A stretch of 64,000 bases of DNA from Streptococcus salivarius (GTDB taxonomy: Bacteria > Bacillota > Bacilli > Lactobacillales > Streptococcaceae), in NCBI RefSeq assembly GCF_009738225.1, contig NZ_CP018187.1:1870501-1934500 (forward strand). Reading direction: 5' to 3'. The position numbers were made by a program, and so were the translations under genes. This document shows positions 36,540 through 44,890 of this stretch, piece after piece (within the stretch, counting starts at the first letter, position 1; every line of letters starts with the position of its first letter). The notes beneath the pieces were generated by a model. It did not search any database. It saw nothing but the letters and a program-made list of their open reading frames with translations, and was not told where the DNA came from.

Positions 36540-36699
36540 GACAACCTCCATTCTTTTCTATTTTATCCGAAAAGAGCCTGTGTGACAAGGATTTTCCTAA
36601 GAAAAAACAGGATTGTAATTTTTTCACATTCTTTCACATAAATTATGAAAATCATTATATTATATTTACCGTAGGACTAGCTATTTCCTCATTTTAGAG

Positions 36700-36705
36700 T
36701 ATAAT
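36700..36705 (+). promoter_or_regulatory. -10 box of the CPBP gene, seven bases from the ATG
   Basis: TATAAT at 36700-36705, then AGAGACT and ATG. No ribosome binding site fits between. The -35 region is poor. Probable leaderless transcript. Confidence 0.5.
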
Positions 36706-36712
36706 AGAGACT

Positions 36713-37384
36713 ATGAAAACTCTCGTCAATCATTTGGCGTTTAGACATACCTATCAGGGACTCTTTTTACTGCTGATGATAGCTATCCCAAACCTGGCTT
36801 TAGGTATGACAACGTCCTATAACAATCAGACTGGGTTGACCTTCACTAGCCTTGAAAGCTGGGGAATTATCGCTGTCAATCTCATTATTTTTTATATTAC
36901 CTATCTTTGGGCTAAAAATGAAGGTTTGCTTACTCACTTTAGACTCGACCGAAAGGATACTAAAGCTATTATCTGGGGCTTTGTGCTTATTTTTCTGATG
37001 GGAGTTATTGGAAGCAATCTTATGCTACTGACTCACACCAACTATCATGCAGAACTTCAAAGAACTCTTACGACAACCCCTATCCTACCAGTAGCCATTG
37101 GCATGATGACCACAGCCTTCTTACAAGAACTACTCTTTCGCAAGTGGATTTTCTCTTGGCTGGCTCCTTATTCGACAGTTGCTGTTTTAGTGAGTACCGG
37201 TCTCTTTTGCCTATTCCATATGCCTACCAACCTTGCCCACCTCCTCCTTTATATTGGAATGGGCTTGGCTCTCTCTATGATTTACCAAAAAAGAGAAAAT
37301 CTATCAGCGGCTATCTCACTTCATGTCCTATGGAATCTTTTCACCTTAGGTGCTACAATCCTAGTTATAACTACTCCTATGTAA
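36713..37384 (+). CDS. CPBP-family intramembrane protease (CAAX/Abi type)
   Basis: 223 residues, six to seven membrane helices. Motif 1 reads QELLFRKWIF (the usual EExxxR appears as QE...R), motif 2 FCLFHMP and motif 3 HVLWNLF; these Glu/His residues form the membrane active site. Members act in bacteriocin self-immunity or membrane-protein processing; the role here is unknown. Monocistronic, no Shine-Dalgarno sequence. Confidence 0.85.
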   Translation: MKTLVNHLAFRHTYQGLFLLLMIAIPNLALGMTTSYNNQTGLTFTSLESWGIIAVNLIIFYITYLWAKNEGLLTHFRLDRKDTKAIIWGFVLIFLMGVIGSNLMLLTHTNYHAELQRTLTTTPILPVAIGMMTTAFLQELLFRKWIFSWLAPYSTVAVLVSTGLFCLFHMPTNLAHLLLYIGMGLALSMIYQKRENLSAAISLHVLWNLFTLGATILVITTPM

Positions 37385-37411
37385 CTGAGAAAACTTTCTC
37401 AGTTTTTTTGC
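37382..37411 (+). terminator. CPBP gene terminator
   Basis: AACTGAGAAA and TTTCTCAGTT-type stem overlapping the stop codon, followed by seven T. Confidence 0.8.
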
Positions 37412-37429
37412 TACTTTCAAAATTTTTAG

Positions 37430-37466
37430 CGTAAAAAAATCTGAAGCACTAACTTCAGATTTTTTG
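37430..37466. terminator. Bidirectional terminator before the aquaporin stop
   Basis: AAAAAATCTGAAG and CTTCAGATTTTTT form a long perfect stem around CACTAA; T runs on both strands. Serves the minus-strand aquaporin gene. Confidence 0.85.
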
Positions 37467-37473
37467 TTATTGA

Positions 37474-38340
37474 TTAAAGGTAGAGGGCTTTGAACAAGTA
37501 TACAGCCAAAATTCCTGCAAGGATTGGAGCTACAACTGGAACCCAAGCATACCACCATTTAGAATCACCTTTGTGCTCACCAAGAACTGATGTTGGCAAG
37601 ATGTGGTGAAGAAGACGTGGCATCAAGTCACGGGCTGGGTTAAGGGCTGGTCCTGTAGGTCCACCAAATGATAGAACCAAGGCACAAACCAAGAAACCAA
37701 CACCAATGTGAGCTACAGCAAGAGATCCATTCGCCATTTGGCCTGTTACAGCTTCTTTATCATACCCATATTGGACTGCTTGTGAGACCAATTTGTGACC
37801 AAAGTAGTTGTTAGTCAAGGCAAGGGCACCAAAGAAGAGAAGGAATGAACCTGCAAACTCATTGGCAAAACCGTTAGCCCATGCACGATTACGATTTTCT
37901 GGAGTGTCATCATGATCGTCAACTGCTGAAATCGTTGAGAAAGTACCAAGAATATTGTTTGGATTCTCAGTCTGTACATAGTAAGGTTGGTGAACCCAAA
38001 CCACGATAGCTTGACCTACAAAGGCACCAAGAAGTTGTGCAATAAGGTATCCAGGAACGCCTACCCATGAGAACAAGCCAGAAGCAGCAAGTCCAAGTGT
38101 GAAAGCAGGGTTGATGTGGTTACCAGAAACATCACCAAACATAAGGGCTGGCATCATAACACCAAAACCATAACCAAAGGCGATAACAATCCAACCAGAT
38201 TTGTTACCTTTTGTTCCCTTAAGCTCAACGTTGGCAACAGCACCATTACCAAGGGCTACAAGAAAAGCAGTCGCGATAAACTCAGTGAGGTATTTCAAAA
38301 CCCATTCACTGGTGAACGCTTCTTTTAGAAAATCATTCAT
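37474..38340 (-). CDS. gla: Aquaglyceroporin, Gla type
   Basis: 288-residue MIP channel with six membrane helices and both NPA boxes, GNHINPAFTLG and GPALNPARD. It has the long extracellular insertion (about 130-160: VQTENPNNILGTFSTI then DDHDDTPENRNR) typical of the lactococcal/streptococcal Gla group. That group passes both water and glycerol or dihydroxyacetone. Divergent from pepX, the same pairing as in Lactococcus. Confidence 0.92.
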   Translation of the reverse strand: MNDFLKEAFTSEWVLKYLTEFIATAFLVALGNGAVANVELKGTKGNKSGWIVIAFGYGFGVMMPALMFGDVSGNHINPAFTLGLAASGLFSWVGVPGYLIAQLLGAFVGQAIVVWVHQPYYVQTENPNNILGTFSTISAVDDHDDTPENRNRAWANGFANEFAGSFLLFFGALALTNNYFGHKLVSQAVQYGYDKEAVTGQMANGSLAVAHIGVGFLVCALVLSFGGPTGPALNPARDLMPRLLHHILPTSVLGEHKGDSKWWYAWVPVVAPILAGILAVYLFKALYL

Positions 38341-38375
38341 TTGTCTCTTTATTTCCTTTCGATTTTACAATAATT

Positions 38376-38404
38376 TAGACATCTATCATTTTATCAAGTA
38401 TAAT
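38376..38404 (+). promoter_or_regulatory. pepX promoter
   Basis: TAGACA (38376-38381), 17-base spacer, TATAAT (38399-38404), about 57 nt upstream of the pepX ATG. Confidence 0.75.
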
Positions 38405-38460
38405 GTCTGATGTAAAGATATTTCTGAAATGTTTACGTATTATTTTTGAGGTTTTTGAAT

Positions 38461-40728
38461 ATGAAATTTAATCAGTTTAGTTACATCCCAGTTAGTCCTG
38501 AAATAGCTTGTCAGGAACTTCGTTCTTTAGGATTTGAAGTCTCTCTAGATGCTAGTGCCAAAGCCAATTTTGAGGCCTTTGTTCGCAAGTCCTTCCTCTT
38601 CTTTGAAGACACCGACTTAGCTTTGAAAAATTGGATTGCCGATACAGAGACTGACCTCCTGACCTTTTTCCAATCAGACCGTCCTTTGACTGCTGAAGTC
38701 TTTGGTTTGGTAGCCCTTCAACTGCTAGGATTTGTCCCTAATGTGGACTTTACAGACAGTGCTGCTTTCCTAGAGAAAATGGCCTTTCCAATCACTTTTG
38801 ATGGCAGTCTTAACAACCTTCATCAATTGTTGGCGACACGCACACAGTCTGGCAATACCTTAATTGATCAGTTAGTAGCTCAGGATTTAATCCCTGTAAG
38901 TAATGACTACGTCTTCTTTAATGGTAAGAGCTTAGCAACATTTGACACTAATCAGCTTCACCGTGAAGTGGTTTATGTCGAAACACCTGTAGATACTGAT
39001 AAAGACGGGCAGTTAGACTTGGTCAAGGTGACTATCTTACGTCCTAATGTAGACTTCCCAGTTCCAGCCATGATGACCGCAAGTCCTTATCAACAAGGGA
39101 CTAATGAGCCTGCTTCAGATAAGCTCACCCACAAGATGGAGGGAGACTTGCTCGTCAAACCAGCAGGTGAAATCTCTCTTAGACAACCTGAAATCAAGGT
39201 ACCAGAGGCAGACCTTACGCCTATCAATCCTGTCACAAAAGCTCAGGAGCGTTTTGCTCACACAGATACCTACACACTCAACGATTACATGTTAGCTCGT
39301 GGTGTGGCCTCTATCTATGTATCCGGTGTCGGTACCTTCAACTCAGAAGGTTTCATGACCTCTGGAGACTATCAACAGGTTCTGGCCTATAAAGCTGTCA
39401 TCGACTGGCTCAATGGTCGTTCACGCGCCTTTACTAGCCGTAGCAGACAGCATACAATCACTGCTGATTGGGCTTCTGGTAAGGTGACTACTACTGGACT
39501 TTCATACTTAGGTACCATGTCCAACGCCCTAGCCACAACTGGCGTTGACGGTTTGGAAATGGTTATTGCTGAAGCCGGTATTTCTTCTTGGTACGACTAC
39601 TATCGTGAAAATGGGCTCCTCGTCAGCCCTGGAGGCTACCCTGGTGAAGATCTCGACACCTTGACTGAATTTACCTATTCTCGTGCCCTATTAGCTGGAG
39701 AATACCTACGCCACCAAAAAGACTATGAGACCTACCTCAAAGAGCTAAGCAAAGCCATTGATCGTAAGCATGGGGACTATAACCAGTTCTGGCATGACCG
39801 TAACTATGTGCAATTCGCAGATCGTGTCAAAGCCACTGTTGTCTTTACACATGGTAGCCAGGATTGGAATGTCAAACCGATTAACGTCTATCAAATGTTC
39901 AATGCTCTTCCAGACTCTCTTGAAAAACACCTCTTCTTCCACAATGGTGCCCACGTTTACATGAATGCTTGGCAGTCTATTGACTTCCGAGAAAGCATGA
40001 ACGCCTTGATTTGTCAGAAACTCCTTGGTTTGGAGAACGGCTACACACTACCTACTGTGATCTGGCAAAACAACCAGTCTGAACAGACCTGGGAAGTTCT
40101 CGATAACTTTGGACACGACAATGGTAAACACATTCAGCTTGGTGAGGCTGAAGCTAGCATCGCTAACCATTACGAAGAGGAAACCTTCACCAAATACGGT
40201 AAAGCTTACCAAAGCTTCAAGGATGACCTCTTTGCAGACAAAGCCAACGCCATTACCTTTGACTTTGAACTGGACCAAGACATCCAGATTAATGGTCGTG
40301 TCCACCTAGAGCTCAAAGTTAAATCTAGCACAAATCGTGGTCTCATTTCAGCCCAAGTTCTAGAAATGGGTGACAAGAAGTATCTCGCACCTATTCCCGC
40401 ACTCAAACGCATGAATTTAGATAACGGCCGTCTCTTCAAGGAAGAAGCCTTACGTGAATTGCCATTCAAGCAGGCAAAATATCGTGTGATTACCAAAGGA
40501 CACCTTAACCTGCAAAATCGCAAGAACCTCCTTAGCATTGAGAATGTCACTCCAAATGAATGGATGACTATCGGTTTGGACTTGCAACCAACCATCTACA
40601 AACTCAACAAGGGCGAAAAACTCCGACTCGTTCTCTATACCACAGACTTTGAGCACACTATTCGTGACAATAGCAACTACGAATTAACTGTGGACCTAAG
40701 CCAAAGTCAGATGACATTGCCTTATTAG
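38461..40728 (+). CDS. pepX: Xaa-Pro dipeptidyl-peptidase
   Basis: 755 residues from the ATG at 38461 ([14 protein letters not shown]), with GAGG upstream; a TTG five codons earlier is not needed. Cytoplasmic serine peptidase releasing X-Pro dipeptides from casein-type peptides. The catalytic Ser is in [11 protein letters not shown], Asp in [10 protein letters not shown] and His in [10 protein letters not shown]-terminal helical domain, alpha/beta-hydrolase core, C-terminal jelly roll. The length equals that of S. thermophilus PepX. Confidence 0.97.
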   Translation: MKFNQFSYIPVSPEIACQELRSLGFEVSLDASAKANFEAFVRKSFLFFEDTDLALKNWIADTETDLLTFFQSDRPLTAEVFGLVALQLLGFVPNVDFTDSAAFLEKMAFPITFDGSLNNLHQLLATRTQSGNTLIDQLVAQDLIPVSNDYVFFNGKSLATFDTNQLHREVVYVETPVDTDKDGQLDLVKVTILRPNVDFPVPAMMTASPYQQGTNEPASDKLTHKMEGDLLVKPAGEISLRQPEIKVPEADLTPINPVTKAQERFAHTDTYTLNDYMLARGVASIYVSGVGTFNSEGFMTSGDYQQVLAYKAVIDWLNGRSRAFTSRSRQHTITADWASGKVTTTGLSYLGTMSNALATTGVDGLEMVIAEAGISSWYDYYRENGLLVSPGGYPGEDLDTLTEFTYSRALLAGEYLRHQKDYETYLKELSKAIDRKHGDYNQFWHDRNYVQFADRVKATVVFTHGSQDWNVKPINVYQMFNALPDSLEKHLFFHNGAHVYMNAWQSIDFRESMNALICQKLLGLENGYTLPTVIWQNNQSEQTWEVLDNFGHDNGKHIQLGEAEASIANHYEEETFTKYGKAYQSFKDDLFADKANAITFDFELDQDIQINGRVHLELKVKSSTNRGLISAQVLEMGDKKYLAPIPALKRMNLDNGRLFKEEALRELPFKQAKYRVITKGHLNLQNRKNLLSIENVTPNEWMTIGLDLQPTIYKLNKGEKLRLVLYTTDFEHTIRDNSNYELTVDLSQSQMTLPY

Positions 40729-40746
40729 TCTTTATCACAAAAATTC

Positions 40747-40782
40747 CCATAGGATGAGAACTCCCATGGGATTTTTTATTGT
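40747..40782 (+). terminator. pepX terminator
   Basis: TCCCAT...ATGGGA stem followed by six T, some 20 bases after the stop. Confidence 0.78.
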
Positions 40783-40806
40783 GTGGAAATAAACAAGATT
40801 TAATCT

Positions 40807-41187
40807 TCAATTTTTACGATTTATTTTAATGTTATTTAAACAAATGATGTAGCCAAGACAGTGGAATAACACGAAGATATGCCAGTAAAAATAAAGCATA
40901 AAGCTATCAGATTTGATTATCGTATAAAAAAGAAAAATTGCAACAAACAAAATGGAAAGCCACAGTGTCTTCTTAACGAATAAAAAGTATTGATGCCATA
41001 TCTCTTTATCACCCAAAGTAACTTTAGATTTTTTGCTTAGGAAAAGATGCATCAAAATCTCTGCTAGACTGCTAAGTACTGTTAAAACCAGAATCTTACT
41101 TAGAGGAATACCTAAAAAGAATCCCATCCACTCAATAAGCACTTGGGACAAAACAATGGCCGTAAGGGCACGTAGATTTTTTGACAT
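40807..41187 (-). CDS. Small membrane protein, possible bacteriocin-immunity gene
   Basis: 126 residues with four hydrophobic helices (about 8-28, 30-48, 72-92, 98-116) and a basic C-terminus. GAGG stands 10 bases before the ATG. It is the last gene of the minus-strand run of small membrane proteins behind the ComR-type promoters. The immunity role is inferred from neighbourhood only. Confidence 0.6.
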   Translation of the reverse strand: MSKNLRALTAIVLSQVLIEWMGFFLGIPLSKILVLTVLSSLAEILMHLFLSKKSKVTLGDKEIWHQYFLFVKKTLWLSILFVAIFLFYTIIKSDSFMLYFYWHIFVLFHCLGYIICLNNIKINRKN

Positions 41188-41300
41188 AAAACTTAAACCT
41201 CACACTTCTATCAAACAGAAAGTTTTCACTATATTGAATTACACCTACAAAGCATAGATAAACACTATTTTTATAAGCATATCCATCATAAACTGCCATT

Positions 41301-41717
41301 CTAACCTCGTTCACTTTGTTTAATGATTTTAAGCACTCTAGGTGTCAGAAAAACTAGTAAACAAATATCCAAAACAATCACAACAATAATGATTAGACGC
41401 CATTCGGCATCTCTCACCGTCAGCAAACGATAAATACCAGCTAAAATAATAGCAGAATGTGCCAAGCCCATACCAGCGTAAATTTGTTTAGGAGTAAACT
41501 GTCGTTCCTCAAGTGGACGACGGTCAAGCTCTCGCTTAAGCAACTGTGGTAACACGAGTAAAAAGATTGATAGCAATGCCAAAGGTAGCCAAATCCAGAT
41601 TGGATGCTGACTAGATAGGGCATTTAAAGCTATATTCCCAATGACTACTCCTAGGATTGCTGATAGGACACGTAACGAACGTAACACAGCAGAACTAAAT
41701 TTTTGTAATATCACCAT
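41301..41717 (-). CDS. Four-helix membrane protein of the bacteriocin locus (family A, copy 1)
   Basis: 138 residues, AAGGAG before the ATG. It begins MVILQKFSSAVLRSLRVLSAILGV and shares the N-terminal pattern (LR-LRV-SAILGV), four helices and a basic end with the proteins at 43006-43407 and 44188-44589. Its first 45 residues are nearly identical to the truncated copy at 42280-42486. Probably an immunity protein, by position beside bacteriocin and EntA-type immunity genes; no experimental family is known to me. Confidence 0.7.
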   Translation of the reverse strand: MVILQKFSSAVLRSLRVLSAILGVVIGNIALNALSSQHPIWIWLPLALLSIFLLVLPQLLKRELDRRPLEERQFTPKQIYAGMGLAHSAIILAGIYRLLTVRDAEWRLIIIVVIVLDICLLVFLTPRVLKIIKQSERG

Positions 41718-41719
41718 TT

Positions 41720-41944
41720 TAACTCCTTTTCTACTAGAGTAGTTTAAACAAGTTATAAGGGCATTATCATCGAAAGGATCGGCTATTCTTTCATCACAAT
41801 CACTTGTCCGCTAGGCATAATCATAACTAGGACTTAAGGTTCTTTCTCTGCTCCTCAACAGGTTGGAAAAGAACCTTTTTGCCCCATCTTTCTTTTCTCA
41901 ATGGACAACTCAACCTTAAAACCAAGAAATCCTCCCTAATGACA
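41720..41944. other. Intergenic stretch with strong hairpin
   Basis: AAGGTTCTTT and AAAGAACCTT (about 41838-41878) form a 10-bp stem around 22 bases, with TTTTTG on the plus strand. The part near 41720-41800 resembles 42490-42570, so the duplicated block includes the gene's upstream DNA. No gene seen. Confidence 0.45.
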
Positions 41945-42241
41945 TCAATAGCCATAACGAATCGCTAGCAATTTTCGCAACTCTGCCATTCGCTCCTCGA
42001 TAAAGGGAGACAAGGTTAGCTGGTCTTTTCTGACCACTTCGGATATTTCCAGTGACATCCTGCTTAAGATATAGGGAGTGGCTGAACGAGAGTCTGCAAG
42101 TTCCGTTCGGTAGGAGTGCAGGACCTGCTTCAAATCAGCATAATCTTGCTTATCTCCAATAGTTTCAATTACTTCATCGATGATAGCTATTGCTTGTTCT
42201 CGTCTCTCTTTGCCTCCTACAAACCATTTAAGTCCTGTCAT
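41945..42241 (-). CDS. Bacteriocin immunity protein, EntA_Immun family
   Basis: 98 residues from the ATG at 42239-42241 (MTGLKWFVGGKERREQAI), with GGAGG eight bases upstream; the longer frame is unsupported. Soluble, all-helical and charged, like the four-helix-bundle immunity proteins of pediocin-like bacteriocins (conserved AIAIIDEVIETIG and LLAIRYGY-type end). It would act at the cytoplasmic face of the membrane target. No matching pediocin-like (YGNGV) bacteriocin is in the window, so it is an orphan here. Confidence 0.82.
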   Translation of the reverse strand: MTGLKWFVGGKERREQAIAIIDEVIETIGDKQDYADLKQVLHSYRTELADSRSATPYILSRMSLEISEVVRKDQLTLSPFIEERMAELRKLLAIRYGY

Positions 42242-42279
42242 TAAGAAAACCTCCCTATTTCTCTCAACTAATTTTTCAA

Positions 42280-42486
42280 TCACATCTTTAGCATAGCACC
42301 CTTATAGTCATTTAAAAGCCAGCGTCCCAAAAAGTGGCTATATATCCTAAATGGTAGCCAAATCCAGATTGGATGCTGACTAGATAGAGCATTTAAATCT
42401 ATATTCCCAATGACTACTCCTAGGATTGCTGATACGACACGTAACGAACGTAACACAGCAGAACTAATTTTTTGTAATATCACCAT
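42280..42486 (-). pseudogene. Truncated duplicate of the family A membrane protein
   Basis: 68 codons. The first 45 residues (MVILQKISSAVLRSLRVVSAILGV, then NALSSQHPIWIWLP) copy the protein at 41301-41717 at about 90 % identity, then the frame enters unrelated DNA (FRIYSHFLGRWLLNDYKG). At DNA level bases 42353-42520 match about 41585-41755. A partial duplication with loss of three helices; not likely functional. Confidence 0.75.
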
Positions 42487-42621
42487 GGTAATTCCTTTTC
42501 TACTTGAGTCATTTACATAAACTACTAGGGCGTTATCTAAAGAATGATTGGCTATTATTCTGAATCTAGCATGGCTAAAGACACGAATCTGTCACTTTCC
42601 ATGCTGCTTAAAACAAATACA

Positions 42622-42813
42622 TCACTTATCGTTTCTAAAAATCAGCTGACTAAGATCATCAGAGAGCGATAAAGAAACATAGAGTGACAAGGTGTAAAAT
42701 AAAAATGTCCTTTCTTGATGCCAGAAAAATGTTATCACACATTGAATACAGACAGCCAAGATAACTTGTAGGATAAATTTTATGTATTTCCTAGAAATAA
42801 GCGATTGTTTCAA
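42622..42813 (-). CDS. Small two-helix membrane protein with SLSDDLSQL end (family B, copy 1)
   Basis: 63 residues, started at a TTG with AGGAGG seven bases upstream. Two hydrophobic helices, then LYVSLSLSDDLSQLIF. The protein at 53027-53233 beside the other bacteriocin has the matching YVSISLADDVYHLAEE and the same FF-W-H core. The shared pattern YVSxSLxDDxxxL defines a small family that accompanies bacteriocin genes here; immunity is the likely role. Confidence 0.68.
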   Translation of the reverse strand: MKQSLISRKYIKFILQVILAVCIQCVITFFWHQERTFLFYTLSLYVSLSLSDDLSQLIFRNDK

Positions 42814-42868
42814 ATAGTAATCCTCCTTTCATGACATATTTTGAAGACCCAGACCTTGCAAGTTTTGT

Positions 42869-42950
42869 CTATACGATAGAAGAATATCCGTCAAGTATTG
42901 GAAATACTTCTCTAATTTTCATATTTTTCATTAATCACTTTCTTATTATA
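42869..42950 (-). promoter_or_regulatory. Promoter and possible 20-residue leader peptide
   Basis: Minus-strand TATAAT at 42945-42950, then GAAAGTG and a 20-codon frame MKNMKIREVFPILDGYSSIV ending at 42869. It is the only transcription signal found before the family B gene. Whether the peptide is made is unknown. Confidence 0.3.
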
Positions 42951-43005
42951 ACACTTTTTCGCAAATATCTTCTAGATTGCTTACAGAATAATCAAGCAAA
43001 TGCGT

Positions 43006-43407
43006 TTATTGTTTAAAATATTTTTTGGCTTGAAGGTAAGCTAGAAAATCACAGAGAATTAACAAAAGCATTAATACGACTAGTACTATGCGGTCTGTGG
43101 TATCACTGAATGTTAGTAATGTGTAAAACTCTACACAAAGCACTAGAAATGAGATGACCAGAAAGACAATGAAGGACTGCCATATTGTTAACGGATTTAC
43201 TGAATTGGAACGCTTCTTAAGCAAACAGTAGAGCAGCCCATTTACCAAAATGACCACTAAAGCTAGTGCTCCGACTGCTAACCAAATCTCTGGAGAAGTC
43301 TTGCTTTTGTAGAGAGAAATACTGGTACTTATAAGGAAAACTCCCAATATAGCAGTAGCGACCCTAAAAAATCGCAATACTCTCGGACTAATATTCTTTA
43401 ATTTCAT
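43006..43407 (-). CDS. Four-helix membrane protein of the bacteriocin locus (family A, copy 2)
   Basis: 133 residues with four hydrophobic helices. It aligns with the protein at 44188-44589 over its whole length (WQSFIVFLVISFLVLCVEFYTLLTF against LKQSFGIFLSVSLFVLCVEFFKLLTL; shared ends YFKQ/YFKR). No Shine-Dalgarno sequence stands before the ATG. It lies downstream of the ComR-type promoter at 43.95 kb. Immunity is inferred. Confidence 0.7.
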   Translation of the reverse strand: MKLKNISPRVLRFFRVATAILGVFLISTSISLYKSKTSPEIWLAVGALALVVILVNGLLYCLLKKRSNSVNPLTIWQSFIVFLVISFLVLCVEFYTLLTFSDTTDRIVLVVLMLLLILCDFLAYLQAKKYFKQ

Positions 43408-43532
43408 GATAAAACAATTAAGCTATGAATAACCTCAGTCAGTCTTGTAAACTGAATAAGCTATTACATTTAACGCTATTCCTTTCTGTATTTTTTTATA
43501 CTGTTGTAAGATCTCAAGTAATCCCTTAGCGA

Positions 43533-43703
43533 TTACATTCTACTGGAGATGTAATACAATAGCGTCATTAGCACTGATATTTTAAATAAGCGAATATACA
43601 TATCTTTATTTTTTCTATTACAAAAATATGCAATCAAATATAATACAATCTCCGCTATCATTAGCAAGAATAATTTTACTTCGGGAACATCAAAAATAAG
43701 CAT
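43533..43703 (-). CDS. Small two-helix membrane protein, function unknown
   Basis: 56 residues from the ATG at 43701-43703 (MLIFDVPEVKLFLLMIAE), with GAGG about nine bases upstream; the seven-codon-longer TTG frame is less likely. Two hydrophobic segments split by a basic loop (CNRKNKDMYIRLFK). Second gene behind the ComR-type promoter, 33 bases after the 55-residue protein gene. A palindrome ATTACAT/ATGTAAT overlaps its stop codon. Confidence 0.55.
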   Translation of the reverse strand: MLIFDVPEVKLFLLMIAEIVLYLIAYFCNRKNKDMYIRLFKISVLMTLLYYISSRM

Positions 43704-43736
43704 TTGCAAGCACCTCACGTTCAAAGGGGCAAAAGG

Positions 43737-43904
43737 TTACTTTTTAAACTGTGCCCATTTTTTAAAAAGCAGACTATAAAGAAGCAAGGTTAGCCCCAAC
43801 AAGTTAATGGTATGGTGGACTGCATCCAAACTTCTAAATAGATTAGCGAGGCCCATTCCGATGAGAATGGTAGCCAGTAAATACGGTTTTGAGTTTTTAA
43901 ACAT
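43737..43904 (-). CDS. 55-residue membrane peptide directly behind a ComR-type promoter (family C, copy 1)
   Basis: My translation is MFKNSKPYLLATILIGMGLA and on to the end LLFKKWAQFKK, with two hydrophobic segments and a lysine-rich C-terminus. AAGGAG stands seven bases before the ATG at 43902-43904. It occupies exactly the place the bacteriocin gene holds in the other two ComR-type units. It has no double-glycine leader, so it is either an immunity protein or a leaderless toxic peptide. It resembles the 57-residue protein at 43999-44172 in its pattern (GMGLANL.. against SMGFILVALHNL, then the shared N-I/L-G-L core). Confidence 0.62.
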   Translation of the reverse strand: MFKNSKPYLLATILIGMGLANLFRSLDAVHHTINLLGLTLLLYSLLFKKWAQFKK

Positions 43905-43954
43905 ACTTTTCTCCTTAAAGTGTTTTTAGCGTTCTGTGTTCAAGCTATGAATTT

Positions 43955-44002
43955 ATTATAGATTGGAAGCCGATAAAAAAGTAGTGACATAAATGTCACT
44001 AC
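43955..44002 (-). promoter_or_regulatory. ComR-type promoter B
   Basis: GTAGTGACATAAATGTCACTAC (22-bp perfect palindrome except its centre; core GACA-N4-TGTC, 43981-44002). On the minus strand six T follow, and TATAAT at 43955-43960 lies exactly 20 nt from the palindrome. Same layout as the sites at 44.9 and 53.5 kb. The palindrome overlaps the stop codon of the upstream 57-residue gene and with its T run could also end that transcript. Confidence 0.78.
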
Positions 44003-44172
44003 TTGTCTGACCTTATGTACTTGATAATCGTACACATAAGAAAGAGAAAAAGACATAACCCAATAATATTTAGGCATTGAAGTCCGAAATTCAGTTTTTC
44101 TCCCAAGTTATGTAAGGCAACAAGGATGAAGCCCATAGACATCATTAGAGACACTAGGCGTTTTTTAGTCAT
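43999..44172 (-). CDS. 57-residue membrane protein of the bacteriocin locus (family C, copy 2)
   Basis: My translation starts MTKKRLVSLMMSMGFILVAL at the ATG at 44170-44172 and ends CTIIKYIRSDK with TAG at 43999-44001. Two hydrophobic helices, positively charged ends. It follows the family A protein by 15 bases, in one run with the bacteriocin gene. AAAAGG lies upstream at poor spacing. Probably immunity; inferred from context. Confidence 0.6.
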   Translation of the reverse strand: MTKKRLVSLMMSMGFILVALHNLGEKLNFGLQCLNIIGLCLFLFLMCTIIKYIRSDK

Positions 44173-44187
44173 GAGTATGGATACCTT

Positions 44188-44589
44188 TTATCTTTTGAAA
44201 TATTTTTTAACTTGAAAATAAGTAAGAATATCAAATAAAATCAATAAAAGCATTAAAATAAATAATACAATGCGATCCGTAAAGTCCGTTAGTGTTAGTA
44301 GTTTGAAAAACTCGACACACAAGACAAACAATGAAACACTAAGGAAAATACCAAATGATTGTTTTAGCGTCAAATAGCTTTTTGTTACTGATTGTTTTTT
44401 TGATAACCGGTAAAAAATAATGTTGATCACTCCTACGAATATAGTAAGCAAGCCTAATCCAAACAGAATCCATACCGGAGTCACTTTTTCATAAAGGTAA
44501 AAACCTAAATTAATGAGAAGAACAACTATTGCAGCACTTCCTAGTCTTAATAACTGTAATGCTACTGCATTATTATTTTGTAGTTTCAT
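44188..44589 (-). CDS. Four-helix membrane protein next to the bacteriocin gene (family A, copy 3)
   Basis: 133 residues from the ATG at 44587-44589 (MKLQNNNAVALQLLRLGSAA); the longer frame runs through the bacteriocin gene. Four hydrophobic helices; about half of the residues agree with the protein at 43006-43407. It starts 17 bases after the bacteriocin stop without a Shine-Dalgarno sequence, so translation is probably coupled. By position this is the best candidate for the cognate immunity protein. Confidence 0.7.
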   Translation of the reverse strand: MKLQNNNAVALQLLRLGSAAIVVLLINLGFYLYEKVTPVWILFGLGLLTIFVGVINIIFYRLSKKQSVTKSYLTLKQSFGIFLSVSLFVLCVEFFKLLTLTDFTDRIVLFILMLLLILFDILTYFQVKKYFKR

Positions 44590-44606
44590 AATTAGTAAAT
44601 TTTTAA

Positions 44607-44834
44607 TTAATGTGGGAAAGCATAACCAAGACCAGCTCCGACAACTCCACACCCTACAATAGCATAAGGTGCAAGCGTAAAGAGTGGAGCACCTGATGCG
44701 GCACAGAAATAAATTCCCTCAGCAGCACCACTAGCGCTACTAGATAAACGGTCCCAATTGACTTTTCCACCTTCAACGTTTGCAAGTGCCTCGAAATCGA
44801 GTGTTTCAAAAGTGTTAATTGTTTGTGTTGTCAT
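44607..44834 (-). CDS. Double-glycine bacteriocin precursor 1
   Basis: 75 residues. Leader MTTQTINTFETLDFEALANVEGG (23 residues) ends in GG, the cut site of ComA/BlpA-type peptidase-transporters. The mature part of 52 residues starts KVNWDRLSSSASGAAEGIYF, has two Cys (a possible disulfide) and a Gly/Ala-rich hydrophobic half (GCGVVGAGLGYAFPH). Class II, BlpU/Slv-like by leader and size. GGAGG precedes the ATG. Controlled by ComR-type promoter A. No C39 transporter lies in the window, so export relies on one elsewhere. Confidence 0.82.
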   Translation of the reverse strand: MTTQTINTFETLDFEALANVEGGKVNWDRLSSSASGAAEGIYFCAASGAPLFTLAPYAIVGCGVVGAGLGYAFPH

Positions 44835-44890
44835 TCTAACAACCTCCTAAAATATTATTTTTTAGCTTTTTTCTCTCAAGCTATGGTTTT

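Noticed and set aside
42831..43016. Plus-strand 61-codon frame MTYFEDPDLASFVY in the bacteriocin locus
   Set aside because: The bases before its ATG are CCTCC, the complement of the minus-strand gene's ribosome binding site. No plus-strand promoter is seen and all neighbours run on the minus strand.
43955..44002. Palindrome plus T run read only as a terminator
   Set aside because: It can fold as one and may double as such. However, the identical spacing to TATAAT and leader at three different genes, and the GACA-N4-TGTC core, argue for a promoter element.
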